Shown here: positions 46,701 through 57,446 of the stretch, in pieces | Position numbering within the stretch: position 1 is the first letter of the stretch | Layout of the letters: every line of letters starts with the position of its first letter | Origin: Chlamydomonas sphaeroides | Lineage: Eukaryota; Chlorophyta; Chlorophyceae; Chlamydomonadales; Chlamydomonadaceae | Reading direction: 5' to 3' | Assembly: GCA_001662425.1 (NCBI GenBank) | Contig: BDDC01000164.1 | Span: forward strand, 17,897 to 81,896 | DNA length: 64,000 nt | Program-made: the position numbers and the translations under genes | Notes under the pieces: generated by a model | Seen by the model: the letters and a program-made list of their open reading frames with translations, nothing else | Told to the model about the DNA's origin: nothing | Databases searched by the model: none

Positions 46701-46981
46701 CGTGAGCCGTGTTCGCCGTAAGGTAGAGCCCTGCATGCCGAACGCGCGTAACAGACTTTTTAGCTTCGCCAGACAGCCCAGAGCAACCCTGAGACTGTAC
46801 AAGAGGACTTACGTAGCTCAGACAGGAACAAGAGTACCATAACGACGGACGCGACGATGGTGATCACGCCCCCGCTCATCGTTTTGGTGAAGAAGTCCTC
46901 ATTGATTTTGGGATACGCGTCAAGGGCTTTCAGCTTGGAAAGCAAGCCACCGCCACCGGCTCCTCCACTGCTGCTCGCCAT
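43717..46981 (-). CDS. ERGIC3: ERGIC3 / Erv46, ER-Golgi cargo receptor subunit
   Basis: Eight minus-strand exons: 46981-46813, 46730-46657, 46448-46365, 46162-45956, 45742-45608, 44870-44640, 44300-44154, 43875-43717. The product is 401 aa with all phases matching. Order of family landmarks: LKALDAYPKINEDFFTKT, a first transmembrane helix (VITIVASVVMVLLFLSEL, about 38-55), SVDIGRGEKIQIH, PCSWLSLDAMDISGELHLDL, the CGSCYGAEDKAGDCCNTCDE cysteine cluster, AAYRRKGWAL, NKVAGNFHFAPGRSYQQ, HRLSFGAPYPG, TNQFSVTENF, GVFFFYDLSPIK, and a second TM helix in FLTGVCAIVGGVFTVSGIVD followed by a lysine-rich tail. Erv46 forms the Erv41-Erv46 receptor cycling between ER and Golgi, retrieving ER residents. It is divergent from Msp1/ATAD1, 704 bp away. 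Confidence 0.95.
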
Positions 46982-47685
46982 CGTCGCGCTGTCCTAGTAG
47001 CAACACGAGGCGAAGCGATGTGACAGCGAGCAATTCAATTTGCGCGGCTAAAAGCTAGGAAGTCCAGTCGTGCGCGAGTGTGAACAGCAGGCAAGGGCAG
47101 CCCTCGGGTGTTTCTTCCCGTGCCGCGCCGTGCCTGTCAGGCCTGTCCCGCCCTGCTCGCCTTCCCCTGCTCTCCCCTGGTTTGCAGTTCGAAAGGCCCC
47201 AACAGCCAGGCGCCCAACTAGACCCTCAAATCCTGGCAGGAAGAGACCTGCGCCCTGGCTGGGGCGTGTTGCACGCCAACACCGACGGGCCCCTGGGTCG
47301 CATCGGCAGCTGGCGCACCGCCATCAGGCACAAGCTCCTGCGTGATGATTTACACAACACAGTGCTGATATTAAGCGCGTCAAACAACGCACCGCTACCT
47401 GAGAAGCCTTGAAGCGCACGCCGCTCACCGTCGCAGCTGAGACCAGCGATCATCAGAAGAGCGCAGCTAGGCGCCTTGCAATATCTCAACGGTACCACCA
47501 TCAGGACAAGCAGCGGCCCGCGCAGCGCAAGCAGCAGCAATCGGCTGAGCTTTCGCCAACGCTCGCAAACAGCCAGCCACGGCTGCGCTCTGGACAACAC
47601 AGCGTAGCGCCGAAACCAGCGCAGCGAAGCCAACCTGGGTCAGGGCCCGAGCCATCTTGGCGGAGGGCGGCCCCCGCCCAAGAAA
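46982..47685. promoter_or_regulatory. Divergent promoter region (ERGIC3 / Msp1)
   Basis: 704 bp lie between the outward-facing ERGIC3 and Msp1 starts. The middle is CT-rich on the plus strand (about 47130-47190). No specific element was identified. Confidence 0.5.
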
Positions 47686-50600
47686 ATGGAACCTCCCTCC
47701 GCCGTGATGAGGGGCGGCGGCAACCGTCGTCTCGTTGTGGAGGTGGGGAGGCGTGTTGCGCTGCCAACGTGGCGCTTGAGGGCGGGCGACCCGTGCTTGT
47801 GCGACCGGGTCGAGCCGGGCAACGTGTCGGTCCGCAACCCGTCTTCCGGCCTCGAACTCGTCAGATCACAAGCCCTGCGCGTCTTCTCTCCCAACAAGCA
47901 GGTGGTGATGCAGGCGGCGGCGCTGGGGGCCATGATTTGGGGCCTCAAGGTGTGCCCGCGTCAGGCGGAGCGGGCCAGAGCTCCCGCACGACGGCGCTTA
48001 CTGTTGCCCTTCCTTGCTCGACGGTGGCGCCTTGGGCTTGCGTACCGGCAGCTTTTACCGCGCTCTTGACCTCCAATTCTGCGTCAAACATCCTGCGGCA
48101 GGTCTGCCTGTCGTACCTGGACCCGTACAAGGAGCAGCGCGAGGCGGTGAGCCGCGTTCCAAGAAGTGCGGCTTTGGCCAGGGCCATGATGCGCCGCTGC
48201 ACGCTGCCGCCAAAGGCAATTGCGCGAACCCTTTCCCGCCTGGCACATCAGCTGCTCTTGCCGTGCCAATACTGCGCTGCGAACAACGATGCGATTTCAG
48301 GGAAGCCTCGTGTCCACATGGCCTACTATTCCGCCAACCATTCAACGTACGGTACCTGCCCTGTCCTGTGCCATGCCCCAGGCCAAGAAGCGCGCCGCCT
48401 TCCTGAAGGAGCACCTGGGCCGCACCCTGGAGCTGAACGAGTTTGAGCAGCTGCTGGCGGCGCAGGTGGGCAGCCGCGCCTGCTGGCTGGGGCACAGGCG
48501 GAATGAGCCACGGAGACGGCGGCACGGACGTGCTCTGGGCCTGCCGCGGCGAGCGAGCCAGTGCGTGTTAAGCTCCGCGCGACGGTGGACCTGGTCGCAG
48601 CACCATGGTCGCATGCTCATCGCGGCATGCATTCCGCGCCAAATCCCTGTTGTTGGGGCCAGCACCGGCGCGAGCAGCACAGGGCGTGTGTCCGTGGCGT
48701 GCGCGTGGGCGATCATCTACCAACCCCGTATCGCGCGCTGCGTAGCCTTTTTGGGGGGCGGCGGCGCGGCTGCGCGCCGGCCTGCCCACTGCCGCCATGC
48801 CGCGTCCAGCGTGCCTACCCACATCCCGGCCGCCGCCAGGTCATGAACCCGGCGCACATCGAGGTGGAGATGGCGGACGTGTCGGGTCTGCAGGCCATCG
48901 TGGAGGACCTGGTGGGGCCGGGGCCAGCAGGGGGCGGCAAGGGCCGGCCCTTGGCCACCTTGCGATGAACGCTGGGGTGATGAGCAGTGTAACGCGCGGC
49001 GTGGGCCAAGGCGAAGGTGAACGTCGTGAGCTTGAGCATGCGCTGGGGCGGCGGCGGCAAAACACCGTGAAGGAGTGCTAGGCGCCGGGCGCCGGTGCCT
49101 GACAGCTCCGCTCATTGCCGTGCCCGGATGCAGGAGAAGAAGGTGCTGTACCCGCTGGTGCGGCCCGAGCTGTACCGCACCACGCTGTGGAAGCAAGCCA
49201 AGGGCGTGCTGCTGTAAGTGGAGGGGCAGGGCGGGTTGGGGTGAGCATGCCGCAGTAGGCGGCTGGCGCGGCCATGCAACATTAAGTACGTCGGGTTAAG
49301 CATGTTCTTGTGCAAAGCGTTGGGTGCAGGGTGCGTAGGATGCAGGCATGCAGCCCCTGCCTGACGCCATGCTGTGGCCCTCGCCCGCAGCTACGGGCCG
49401 CCCGGCACCGGCAAGACCATGCTCGCCAAGGTGCGCCGCAACCCGGGTACTGATGTGCGCCGCACGCCCCGCGGTGAAGCGATGCCTCCCTGCGCTCCGG
49501 GGGCCCATCACCTTCGCTGCCTCTGCGCTTGCTCCGCTGCCCCAGGCCCTGGCCAAGCAGTCGCGCTGCTTCTTCCTCAACGTCACCGCCTCCTCCATCA
49601 TGAGCAAGTGGCTGGGCGACGCCAACCGCCTCGTGCGCGCCGTCTTCAGCCTGGCCGCCAAGCTGCAGCCCTGCATTATCTTTATTGGTGCGGCGGAGAG
49701 CGGTCGGGCTGGGGGCCGCAGCGGAGACGGCTGTGTGGCAGGGTTGCGACGGGTATAACGGATGGCATGCAAGCCAGACATGACTGTGTTGCCGCTCGCG
49801 TGGTCGCCAGGTCATCGCGCCTGTACTAGCGGCATTACTGTCAGCTGTTGCCGTGGGCTTTCCCTCTCTGCCTGCCTCAGACGAGGTCGACGCGATGCTG
49901 GGCAAGCGCGGAGCCAGCAGCGAGCACGAGGCCACGCTGCAGGTGCTTCGCAGCGGCCAGGCCGCTGTGCTTCTCAGCAGAGATTAGCTCAGCAGAGATT
50001 ATCGAGCTAGATGTAGATAGCGCTTGCGATCGGCCAAGGTTCGTGCTCTCGGGATGGCATGTTCGGCGGTGGCAGCACGGCCAGTGCTGCGCTGCGCCGC
50101 CTACGGTACGCTGCCTCATGCGTCGTGGCTGCCGCCGCCGCGCGCTTGCAAGGCAGCGAACCAAACACTATCGCCTGGCGCGCCTGGAGTGTGGCCACTG
50201 CGTCACACACACACCGTCGATGGCACCTCCCACCATGCGCTGCCGCTACCGCTGCCTCCTGCTCCCCGCTGCCTCATTCCTCAGGTCAAGACGGAGTTCA
50301 TGCAGCTGTGGGACGGCATGGAGAGCAGCCGGGGGCAGCGCGTGGTCGTGATGGGCGCCACCAACCGGCCGCAGATGGTCGACGAGGCCGTGCTGAGGCG
50401 CTTCACGCTCATGTACGAGGTGCGCCCAGCGGCCGCAGTACGGCAGGGGTACGGCAGGGTACGGCAGGCGGCACGGCGCCGGGCCTTACCATGGGCTTGG
50501 CTGCGCGGCCCCGTAGTCCCGCTGCGCGGCACGTACTGGCGGCCCGCACCCGCTGCCTTGCCGTGAGCCGCCACGGCTGCGTGAGCCTTGCGTGCATCGC

Positions 50601-51551
50601 CGCTGTCTACGAGCTCCTGGCACTTGTGGACGCTGTACCGCTGACGCTTCCTGCCCTGCGCCTCGGCCGCCGCCCACCAGGTGGGCCTGCCCAACCGGGA
50701 CCAGCGCCGCGCCATCCTGCGCGGCTACCTGCGCAAGCACAACGCCGAGGTGGCGGGCGCCGTGGCGCCCGACCTGCTGAGCGACGAGCCCGGCGCGGCA
50801 TCGGGCGCGCCCGCCTCAGGCGCCTCAGCCAACGGCGGCTCGGCGGGCGGGGCCGCGAGTGGCGGTGACGCGCTGGGTCGCATCGCGGACATCACCGACG
50901 GCTTCAGCGGCTCTGACCTCCTGGAGCTCTGCTCGCAGGCGGCGCAGCGGGTGCTGGCCGAGCACCTGCACGAGTACGAGGAGCGGTACGGTGGGGCACA
51001 GTAGTACAGTAAGGCGGTCGGTTCAGATCCGCGTGACACCGCGAAGCTGTGGCCATTGTTGCTGCTGCGATGTTTGGCAACTCTGTTAAATGACAGCGTG
51101 TCCGTGTTCCTGTTGCCTTGCAGGGAGTCGGCGGGGCAGGACCCGCCCACGACGCTGCGGGCTCTGACGCGCTCGGACCTGGAGGAGGCGCTGCAGCACG
51201 TGCGCCCGTCTGCACACAAGGCGGATGAGTACAGCCGGGTGAGCGCCGGAAGGCCTGGACGCGGCGGCACGCAGAGCCGATTGGGGGCTGGGCCTGCTGG
51301 AGTTGCGCACTCCAGTTTTGTCACGGCCTGGCAAACCAACTAGACCCACTACATAGAGGCCATCATGCACGCATGCCGCGCTTTGATGTGCCGAATGGCA
51401 TTGGGCAGATATCGATCACGCGCCCTCCCTTACGCAGAACATTTCCGGCGGGTCGGGGGCCGGTGGCATTGGCGGCGGCAGCCCCATGACTCCCGCCGAC
51501 ATTTCCGGCCTCATTGCGTTGCTAATGCAGCTGCGTGGTGGGAACTTCTGA
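47686..51551 (+). CDS. Msp1/ATAD1-type AAA ATPase (extracts mislocalised tail-anchored proteins)
   Basis: Thirteen exons: 47686-47742, 47902-47949, 48102-48146, 48382-48465, 48840-48911, 49134-49213, 49391-49430, 49546-49687, 49881-49942, 50285-50419, 50681-50985, 51124-51238, 51438-51551. The product is 432 aa. A short N-terminus and membrane helix (about 20-38, VMQAAALGAMIWGLKVCLSY) lead into YLDPYKEQREA and a linker, then the AAA domain: Walker A GPPGTGKT (about 131-138), pore-loop region SSIMSKWLGD, AVFSLAAKLQPCIIFIDEVD (Walker B), SSEHEATLQ, MGATNRP (sensor 1), the arginine pair LRRF, and DGFSGSDLLELC (sensor 2). Order and motifs match Msp1/ATAD1 of the mitochondrial outer membrane and peroxisomes. 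Exons 1-2 could instead be one continuous exon (47686-47949 is open); the spliced form gives the family-like NRRLVVE-VVMQAAALG. The Ala/Gly/Ser insert before DALGRI is lineage-specific. Confidence 0.92.
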
Positions 51552-51670
51552 GGTGCAGGGCTTGCTGGTGCGTGTGCATGTTGTTGACGGGCGCGGTATG
51601 CTGCACGGTCGAGTGTCTCTGATGTGGCAAAGCTACTGAACTGAGATTACTCCATAGTTATCGCTGCCCA

Positions 51671-51675
51671 TGTAA
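51671..51675 (+). terminator. Candidate poly(A) signal (TGTAA) for Msp1
   Basis: TGTAA 120 bp past the Msp1 stop on the coding strand, a typical 3'UTR distance. Confidence 0.5.
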
Positions 51676-51825
51676 CGCGATTATGGAGGATGCAGCTACG
51701 TTCCCACGTGCCTGCAGAGCGTTCTGAAAGGTACAATCCCATACGTAGCCCATAACAGGGCCCCCCTGGCCCATACAAACCAGGAGACGGTTAACACAAC
51801 CCTGAAAGCAGCACACGAAACGTCG

Positions 51826-51830
51826 TTACA
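51826..51830 (-). terminator. Candidate poly(A) signal (TGTAA) for the four-TM gene
   Basis: TGTAA on the minus strand about 320 bp past the stop at 52149. Confidence 0.45.
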
Positions 51831-52148
51831 CTCGAGTGACAGGTATTAGTGACTGCCGAGGATGGCCTTATTCGGCGGTTCAAGCGGTCACAGATAAGGC
51901 AGCTTAAGAGGGATACGTAATCAGGAAACGCCTACAGGCGCATTATGAGCATACACACGGTCATGGCAGGAAGCGCAGGCGCCTGCACAAATCATGCTGC
52001 ATGTCAAGTCAAAGACTACGGGCAGTCGGCAGTCACCGAGTCATGTCACGCACACAACATGTAACAGATCACGAGCCGCTCACAGTTTGTCAAGGTCTTC
52101 ACACAAAATCACATCCACTCATCACCCCTCTCGCTACCAAACAACACT

Positions 52149-53043
52149 CTAAACAGCGGTGGCCTTCTCGGAAACGGGGGCCGGAGCGGCCTCCTCAGAC
52201 ATGCCCAGAGCGAAGACCAGCATGCAGTTGACGGCGGCGGTCATGATGGAGCCGGCGATCATGGTGCGCACGCGGTGCTTGAGCTGGGTGGTGTCGTCCT
52301 CGGTCAGCGAGTCCAGGGACAGGAAGGTGTCGGCCATCTGTGGGCAGGGCGCGATGGTGGGAGGCGGAGCTTTAGCGTGCGGCGAAGCATGGTCGGAAAA
52401 TATGGCATGTTGCTGGCAACGCTGTGCGGATGGCGAAGGGTAGCGTACGCAGCCTCACCTGGATGTACAGAAGCGAGGCGACGCAGAACAGGCCGAGCCA
52501 CGACAGGCGGGTCTTGGCGAGCATGCCACCAGCAGCGGCGATGCCCAGGCCGACAATCAGGGCAAACTCAATGGAGACGATGAACCTGAGCATTGTAGAA
52601 CGGGGAGGCAGGGGAGGCCGGACAAGGTCAGGGGGTAGCACGAAACCCCGGGTTTACCATGCTTCCTGTGCTAGCAGCCCGAACAGTGAACAGAATTGGA
52701 TTGCGAGCAAGCTCACCAGTAGTAGCGGAAGACCTCCATGCAAGGCAGGCCGGCCGAGAAGCCATTGATGCCAACGAGGGCGTCAGACCAGCCGGGCACA
52801 CACTTCTCCTGGATGGACGCAATGCCAGCAAGGCTCACAGCCCTGAGGGGGGCAAGCACAACTCAGGTTGAGGAAAGGCGAGCGACAACGGCGCTGAGTG
52901 AAAGCGTGCCTAGTCAGCCCGAACCCAGTAGCGGCCGACAAGTAGCCCACAACCGGAACGCAGCGCTGGGCTGCGACACCACATTTGCCTCACCAGGTGC
53001 AGAAGACGAGACCGGTCAGGCCGAGCACAATTGGGGAAGACAT
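52149..53043 (-). CDS. Small four-TM membrane protein, function unknown
   Basis: Four minus-strand exons: 53043-52994, 52842-52717, 52585-52459, 52337-52149. The product is 163 aa and both TGG codons split by phase-2 introns are restored. Not recognised by family. Predicted hydrophobic helices lie at about 4-27 (VLGLTGLVFCTWAVSLAGIA), 58-80 (FIVSIEFALIVGLGIAAAGG), 84-101 (LSWLGLFCVASLLYI) and 124-147 (IAGSIMTAAVNCMLVFALGM). A loop between helices 1 and 2 holds two cysteines (KCVPGW, LPCMEV), and a short polar C-terminus follows (EEAAPAPVSEKATAV). Codons are almost uniformly the C/G-ending favourites (GCC, ATC, CTG, AAG), stronger than in neighbours, which suggests high expression. The compact introns and long AT-rich 3'UTR fit this. 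Confidence 0.8.
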
Positions 53044-53650
53044 CTTCTGCAAGGCGGAGGAGGAAACACAGAACGCTTCAGGCGCTGCGGTAGGCGAGAC
53101 AAGCGCCGGAACTATGGTAATGGCAGGGCTCGCTCGCAAGGCGCACCAGGAAAGTCAAAGGCCGGAGCTGTCGCAAGTAGAGTGCGTCGCAAGGTCAGAA
53201 ACGTTTGTCGAGAGTTGCAAAGAGCTTGATTGAGTTGAATTGAGCAGGTTGTGGACGTCTGCAGCTAAGAAGTTTGTTTATATGGGCCGCGACTGGTCGC
53301 CGTACAGCGACGGCCAGCTGGCACCGCAACTTTAACGCAGGCCGCGCGCGACACCGTCGGCCAGCCCTCAATTGTCCATGCGAGACATTGCTTATGCCTA
53401 GCGGCGGCGGAGGACCATGTCGCGGTGATGGCTGCAATAGGCGTAGTCAGCGCGCTAACTTCCGGCAAGTTCCGACTATCACCTTACGCCCGAGTCCGCC
53501 AAACGCCCTGAAACTTGGATGCGTATGTAGGCGATACCTCGGCGTATTCGCTGCAAGTTACCAGGCAACAACGTCTCGAAGCTTCATTTGTTGTGCCACC
53601 GCAACTCTGTCACGTGGGCTGTTGCTTGTGAACTGCGTTTGGCGTCGACC

Positions 53651-53655
53651 TTACA
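53651..53655 (-). terminator. Candidate poly(A) signal (TGTAA) for EMC2
   Basis: TGTAA on the minus strand about 300 bp past the EMC2 stop. Another TGTAA overlaps the stop codon itself (53959-53963). Confidence 0.4.
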
Positions 53656-53808
53656 GGACGCACCGCGTGGCCCCCGGAGAGAAACAACATGTTCAGTCGG
53701 CCTTCCAACCGCGCCGCCGGCAACCGTAGCTACGAAACGCGGTGTTCGAAGACCTTCGAACCCAATCGCGCTCGTCCACACCCGCCGCCTGGCCCTGCAC
53801 CCAAACCT

Positions 53809-53873
53809 CCCCAGCTGCGCATGGGTGCATGGCTTGCCCCCAAACGAGGCCACCCAGAACAGACGCACACCGT
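53809..53873 (+). repeat. About 68-bp direct repeat, copy 2 (partner at 19182-19249)
   Basis: Same core (CCAGCTGCGCATGGGTGCAT, then GAGGCCACCCAGA and ACACCGTC) as near 19.2 kb. It lies just beyond the EMC2 stop, within its likely 3'UTR on the antisense strand. Confidence 0.75.
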
Positions 53874-53958
53874 CAGCTCAGTTGCATCACCTTCCCCGCA
53901 CAACGGCAAGCAGCACCATACTGAACACCCAACCCCGCCGGTTCCCCTGCGCCCCCTC

Positions 53959-56900
53959 TTACAGGGCGTGCCCACCCAACTTCGCAAGGATGGGCTCCAC
54001 GAACGGGAGCTTGTCCGGCGCATGCTGCTTATATATGCGCAGCAGCGCTTGCGTAGTCACCTCGGGCAGCTCAATTTGCGCGCGGCTGCGCGCGTCTTGG
54101 AGCGCCACCTACAGCAACCCCAAGGGGCAAGATGTGTTCCGGTTGTGGGTCACATTCGAGCGTGGCTGCAGCCTACTCGAGCCCTGGCCACGCAACGACA
54201 GTGAAGCGGCCACGTCCAGGCCGATACACCAGGCCAGCCCTGCCAGGCATCGCACCTTGTCGGTGATGTGCGCTGAGCAGGCCAGCACTCCCCACAGCGC
54301 CCGCAGGCTGCCGCCCGCCGTGAGCTCGATGGCCTTGGCGTAGTATGACCGCGCCGTCCTGACGGACCGTTCGACGGCACGGCACAGGCGGAGGACATGA
54401 GTTACCGGCAGTCGTCTGCACAACGCCTGTGCCTGATGTCCACAGTTCGTAACGTGTCTTGGACTTAAGCGCTCGCCGCTGGCACGCAGGCAATCGCCTG
54501 GCACATGCAGTGTCAGTTGCCCGCTGAGCGGCGGCCACCATAGCTGTCCACAACTCCCATCGCACCCTGCATCGCATCTCTGCCCCCCACCCACGGGTCC
54601 TGCACGCCGCTTGCATCATCCCTGCTCTTCCGCGTGCCGCCGTCCCAGCGTCCCCTACCATCGCCTCTTTCCCCGCCCCTCCGCCCCGACCCACTTGAAG
54701 TTAGTGCCTCCCCCGATGGTGTATAAAATGTCCGCGTAGCGCACGTAGAAGCTGCTGTTGCCTGGGTTGAGCATGAGCAGCTCCTCGTAGCAGAAGGCAG
54801 CCTGCCGGTAGTTGAGCGCCTTAAGGGTCGGGCAAGGGGGGCGGACAAGGCAGCGGCCGTCACAATGGGGTATGGCATTACTTCTGCCTCCCCACTCTCT
54901 GACGCCGCACCCCAATCCCCACGACGCCGTCGGCGGCCGAGGCCTTGGTAGTACCCATTCCCACTGAACACACGCACGCAAGCGCGCTACCCGCCTCCGA
55001 TCGCCTTGCCCACTGTCCCGACCCGCTGCTCAGCATCGCCTCAGCTCAACCCTAGGGCTTCATTTTCCCCCATGGCCCCCCACTGCCGTCCCCGCCTGGT
55101 CCCCCTTACCTCGAGGTACAGCTCCGCCAGCTCCTCCCAGCCGTCCTTGTCGTTGCCAAAGGTGTCGAGGTACTTGCGGAGGGCCTCGATGGCGCCCGCC
55201 AGGTTGCCGCGGGTGCGCTCCAGCGCCACCTGGGCAGGCGGGGGAGCGGGGAGCGGAGGGGTGGCGCGGGTGCGGTGCTGGGCTGCGACGCCAAGCTGCA
55301 CCCTTGCCCCGTGAACCATCCCGACAATCCCAACTCAGCCCCTGCCCCCAGGCTACATGGGCACAGCAGCCCCTCGCCTCCGGCAAACAACCACGACCCG
55401 GTTGCTCCCTGCCGCATGACTCTAACCCAACGCTCCCAGCACCGCCCACCATCCGCTTCATGGCCATCTCGTTGGCTGGGTCGGCCGCCAGGATGTCGCG
55501 GTACACCTCCTCGGCGCGGGCCACGTCGCCGCTGGCCTCAAAGTACATGCCCTGGCGAGGGAAAACGTTAGAGACAAGGCCGCATGTTCGTGAGCCCAAT
55601 CGCAACCGGCTTCGTAGGAGATGGCATGGGGATGCCGGGCACGGGGCAGCAGGCGGCTGGGTTGGCTGGCACGCAACCGCTGCGTCAAACGGGGTCGGGT
55701 CTCAGCCCCAACACTGGACCACAGACCTGGCAACGGTGTAGACCGACGGGCATGGGTTCCTCGCCTGCACCCACCCGTGACCCCGCCTGCCCGGGCCTGG
55801 GCAGGCCGGTCACCCCTTGCCTCTCCCTCTGGCAGGTCCCTATCCCACCACACGAGTACTAGCCCTCCGCGGCCTTGCCTGCAGCCGCCGCGCGCGCACG
55901 CTGTCCGGGAAGCGCCTGTTGAGCGCCTTGATTAGGGACGCGGCGAACTGCAGCGCGTGGCTGTCCAGGGCCGCCACCGCCACCTGCTCGTGCACCAGCC
56001 ACACTGCCGCGGCAGGGTGGGGCCGGGCAGCGGGGCAATGGGACAGCGGGGGCCGGGGCCACGCAACTTAGGGTCGCAGCGCGCGTGGGCCGCAGGGGGC
56101 AGCGGCTGGAGGGCCGCAGCGTGTCGGCCGCTTGGAGGCCAGGGGAGGGGAGGGCACGCCAAGTAGCCGCCGCGATGTGCGGTGCACCGCCAATCGGGAT
56201 CCCCACCGCAGGGCAGCAACTGCTGCTGCCTAAAGCAACATCGCTGTGGCGCGCCAGCTCCACAGCTGCACATAGCAACACCAGGATGGCATTGCATCCC
56301 CACAGCCGGGGCTGCAGCACCTGCCAGCTGGCAATAACCCGGCGCACAGCCGGGCGCCCCTGGCTGCCGCCCAGCGGCCGCGCGGCGCCCCGCAACCCTG
56401 CCAACGCCAGCACGTCGCCAGCGCGTGGTCCCGGCAGCCCCGGTGCTGCTGCCCAATCTCCGGGCCGCAACTCACGCTCCTCCTCCGACAGGTGGCTCTT
56501 GTAGTGGCGCAGAAGCATGTTGCCGTAGCGGGCCACGGTCGGCGAGTCGCGGATGTGCAGCTCGCGGACCTGGAGCCAGAAGGGCGACAAGGGGTGTGGA
56601 GACGAGGGTGAAGGGTGGAGACGCGGCGCAGAGAGCTGGATCGCGGGGCGGCAAGGTGGGAATGGTTGTGGAGCAGGCGCCCCTGGCGGGATGGGCTAGG
56701 GCTGCGCCGCTGGGGTGGGGGCGGGGGCTCGCGACGGCAGCGGTGCTGCAGCTGCCCCGGCTGTTGGCTTGCAAAGTGGCCAAGATTGGCGGCCCGTGGT
56801 GGAGGGAAAGGCGGCGGGGTGCGGCCGGGGAGGGGTAACGTGGGCACAGGGCCCGGCCCAGCTGGTGGCTTAGCCGGCCCCATCGCGCGTGGCCCCGCCG

Positions 56901-57075
56901 GCCCCTCGGGGCCCGAAGGCCCCCAGCTGTTTCCCCCACCACGTTCCCTGTACCGAGAGCCCCTCCCCTGGCTGTGAGGGCGCACCAGACGCAGGTACTT
57001 GATGAGCTTGTCCGCAGCAGGAACGCCCTTGGCGTTCCGAAGCTGCCGCTCCACCTCTTCCAGCTCGACCTCCAT
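53959..57075 (-). CDS. EMC2: EMC2, ER membrane protein complex subunit 2 (TPR protein)
   Basis: Eight minus-strand exons: 57075-56986, 56569-56476, 56003-55879, 55551-55450, 55229-55110, 54819-54695, 54358-54256, 54108-53959. The product is 302 aa (human EMC2 is 297). Landmarks in order: LWLVHEQVAVAALDSH, KALNRRFPDSVRARRLQ joined to GMYFEASGDVARAEEVYRDI, DPANEMAMKRM, GNLAGAIEALRKYLDTFGND, GWEELAELYLE joined to ALNYRQAAFCYEEL, NSSFYVRYADILYTIGGGTN, ARSYYAKAIELT and SLRALWGVLACSAHI. The TPR units at about 95-230 form the cytosolic scaffold of the EMC, which inserts tail-anchored and multipass proteins into the ER. The intron after exon 3 has a GC donor (CTGCAG|GCAAGG), required to keep RRLQ-GMYFE. 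The exon 6 acceptor is AAG and the exon 8 acceptor TAG. Confidence 0.93.
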
Positions 57076-57446
57076 TTCGCCGCGATGCTAAGGCAGCTGC
57101 TGCGAGCTGTGGGGCGCGGCGCCCCTTCAGGCGCGGAAGCAAGTCGCGATGGTAGTGCAGATGCGGTATGCGTGTTCAATGGAGCAGATGGCTTCGGAGA
57201 GTGTTGCAACGGCGTGTATTGCCACGATCGATGTGTGCGGTTTGCAAAAGCAAGGCTTCAGGACTTCAATCGGCAATTCACCTCGCGCCAAACCGGCGGC
57301 ATGCACAGTCCACAGCTGTAGGCCCCCAGCAACAACAGTCACATACAACTGCCATAACTAGGCTACACAAGCGTACCTGTCTGCTTGGGAATTGTCGATC
57401 TTGCTGCTCGTGCATCCCCGCTTTGCGTGCTGTGTCTCTGACGACA
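57076..57446. promoter_or_regulatory. Shared divergent promoter region (EMC2 / DEG9)
   Basis: 371 bp separate the two outward-facing start codons. Base composition is more balanced than in the exons. No specific motif is assigned. Confidence 0.6.

Larger units (their letters stand above)
51552..52148. other. Convergent 3' region of Msp1 and the four-TM gene
   Basis: This region is noticeably AT-richer than the rest of the window and has no coding potential. It holds a TGTAA on each strand (51671-51675 plus, 51826-51830 minus) and so most likely consists of two facing 3'UTRs. Confidence 0.5.
53044..53958. other. Intergenic region: promoter side of four-TM gene and EMC2 3'UTR
   Basis: The left part lies upstream of the four-TM gene. 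The right part lies downstream of the EMC2 stop and contains the direct-repeat copy at 53809-53873. No gene is recognised. Confidence 0.45.
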
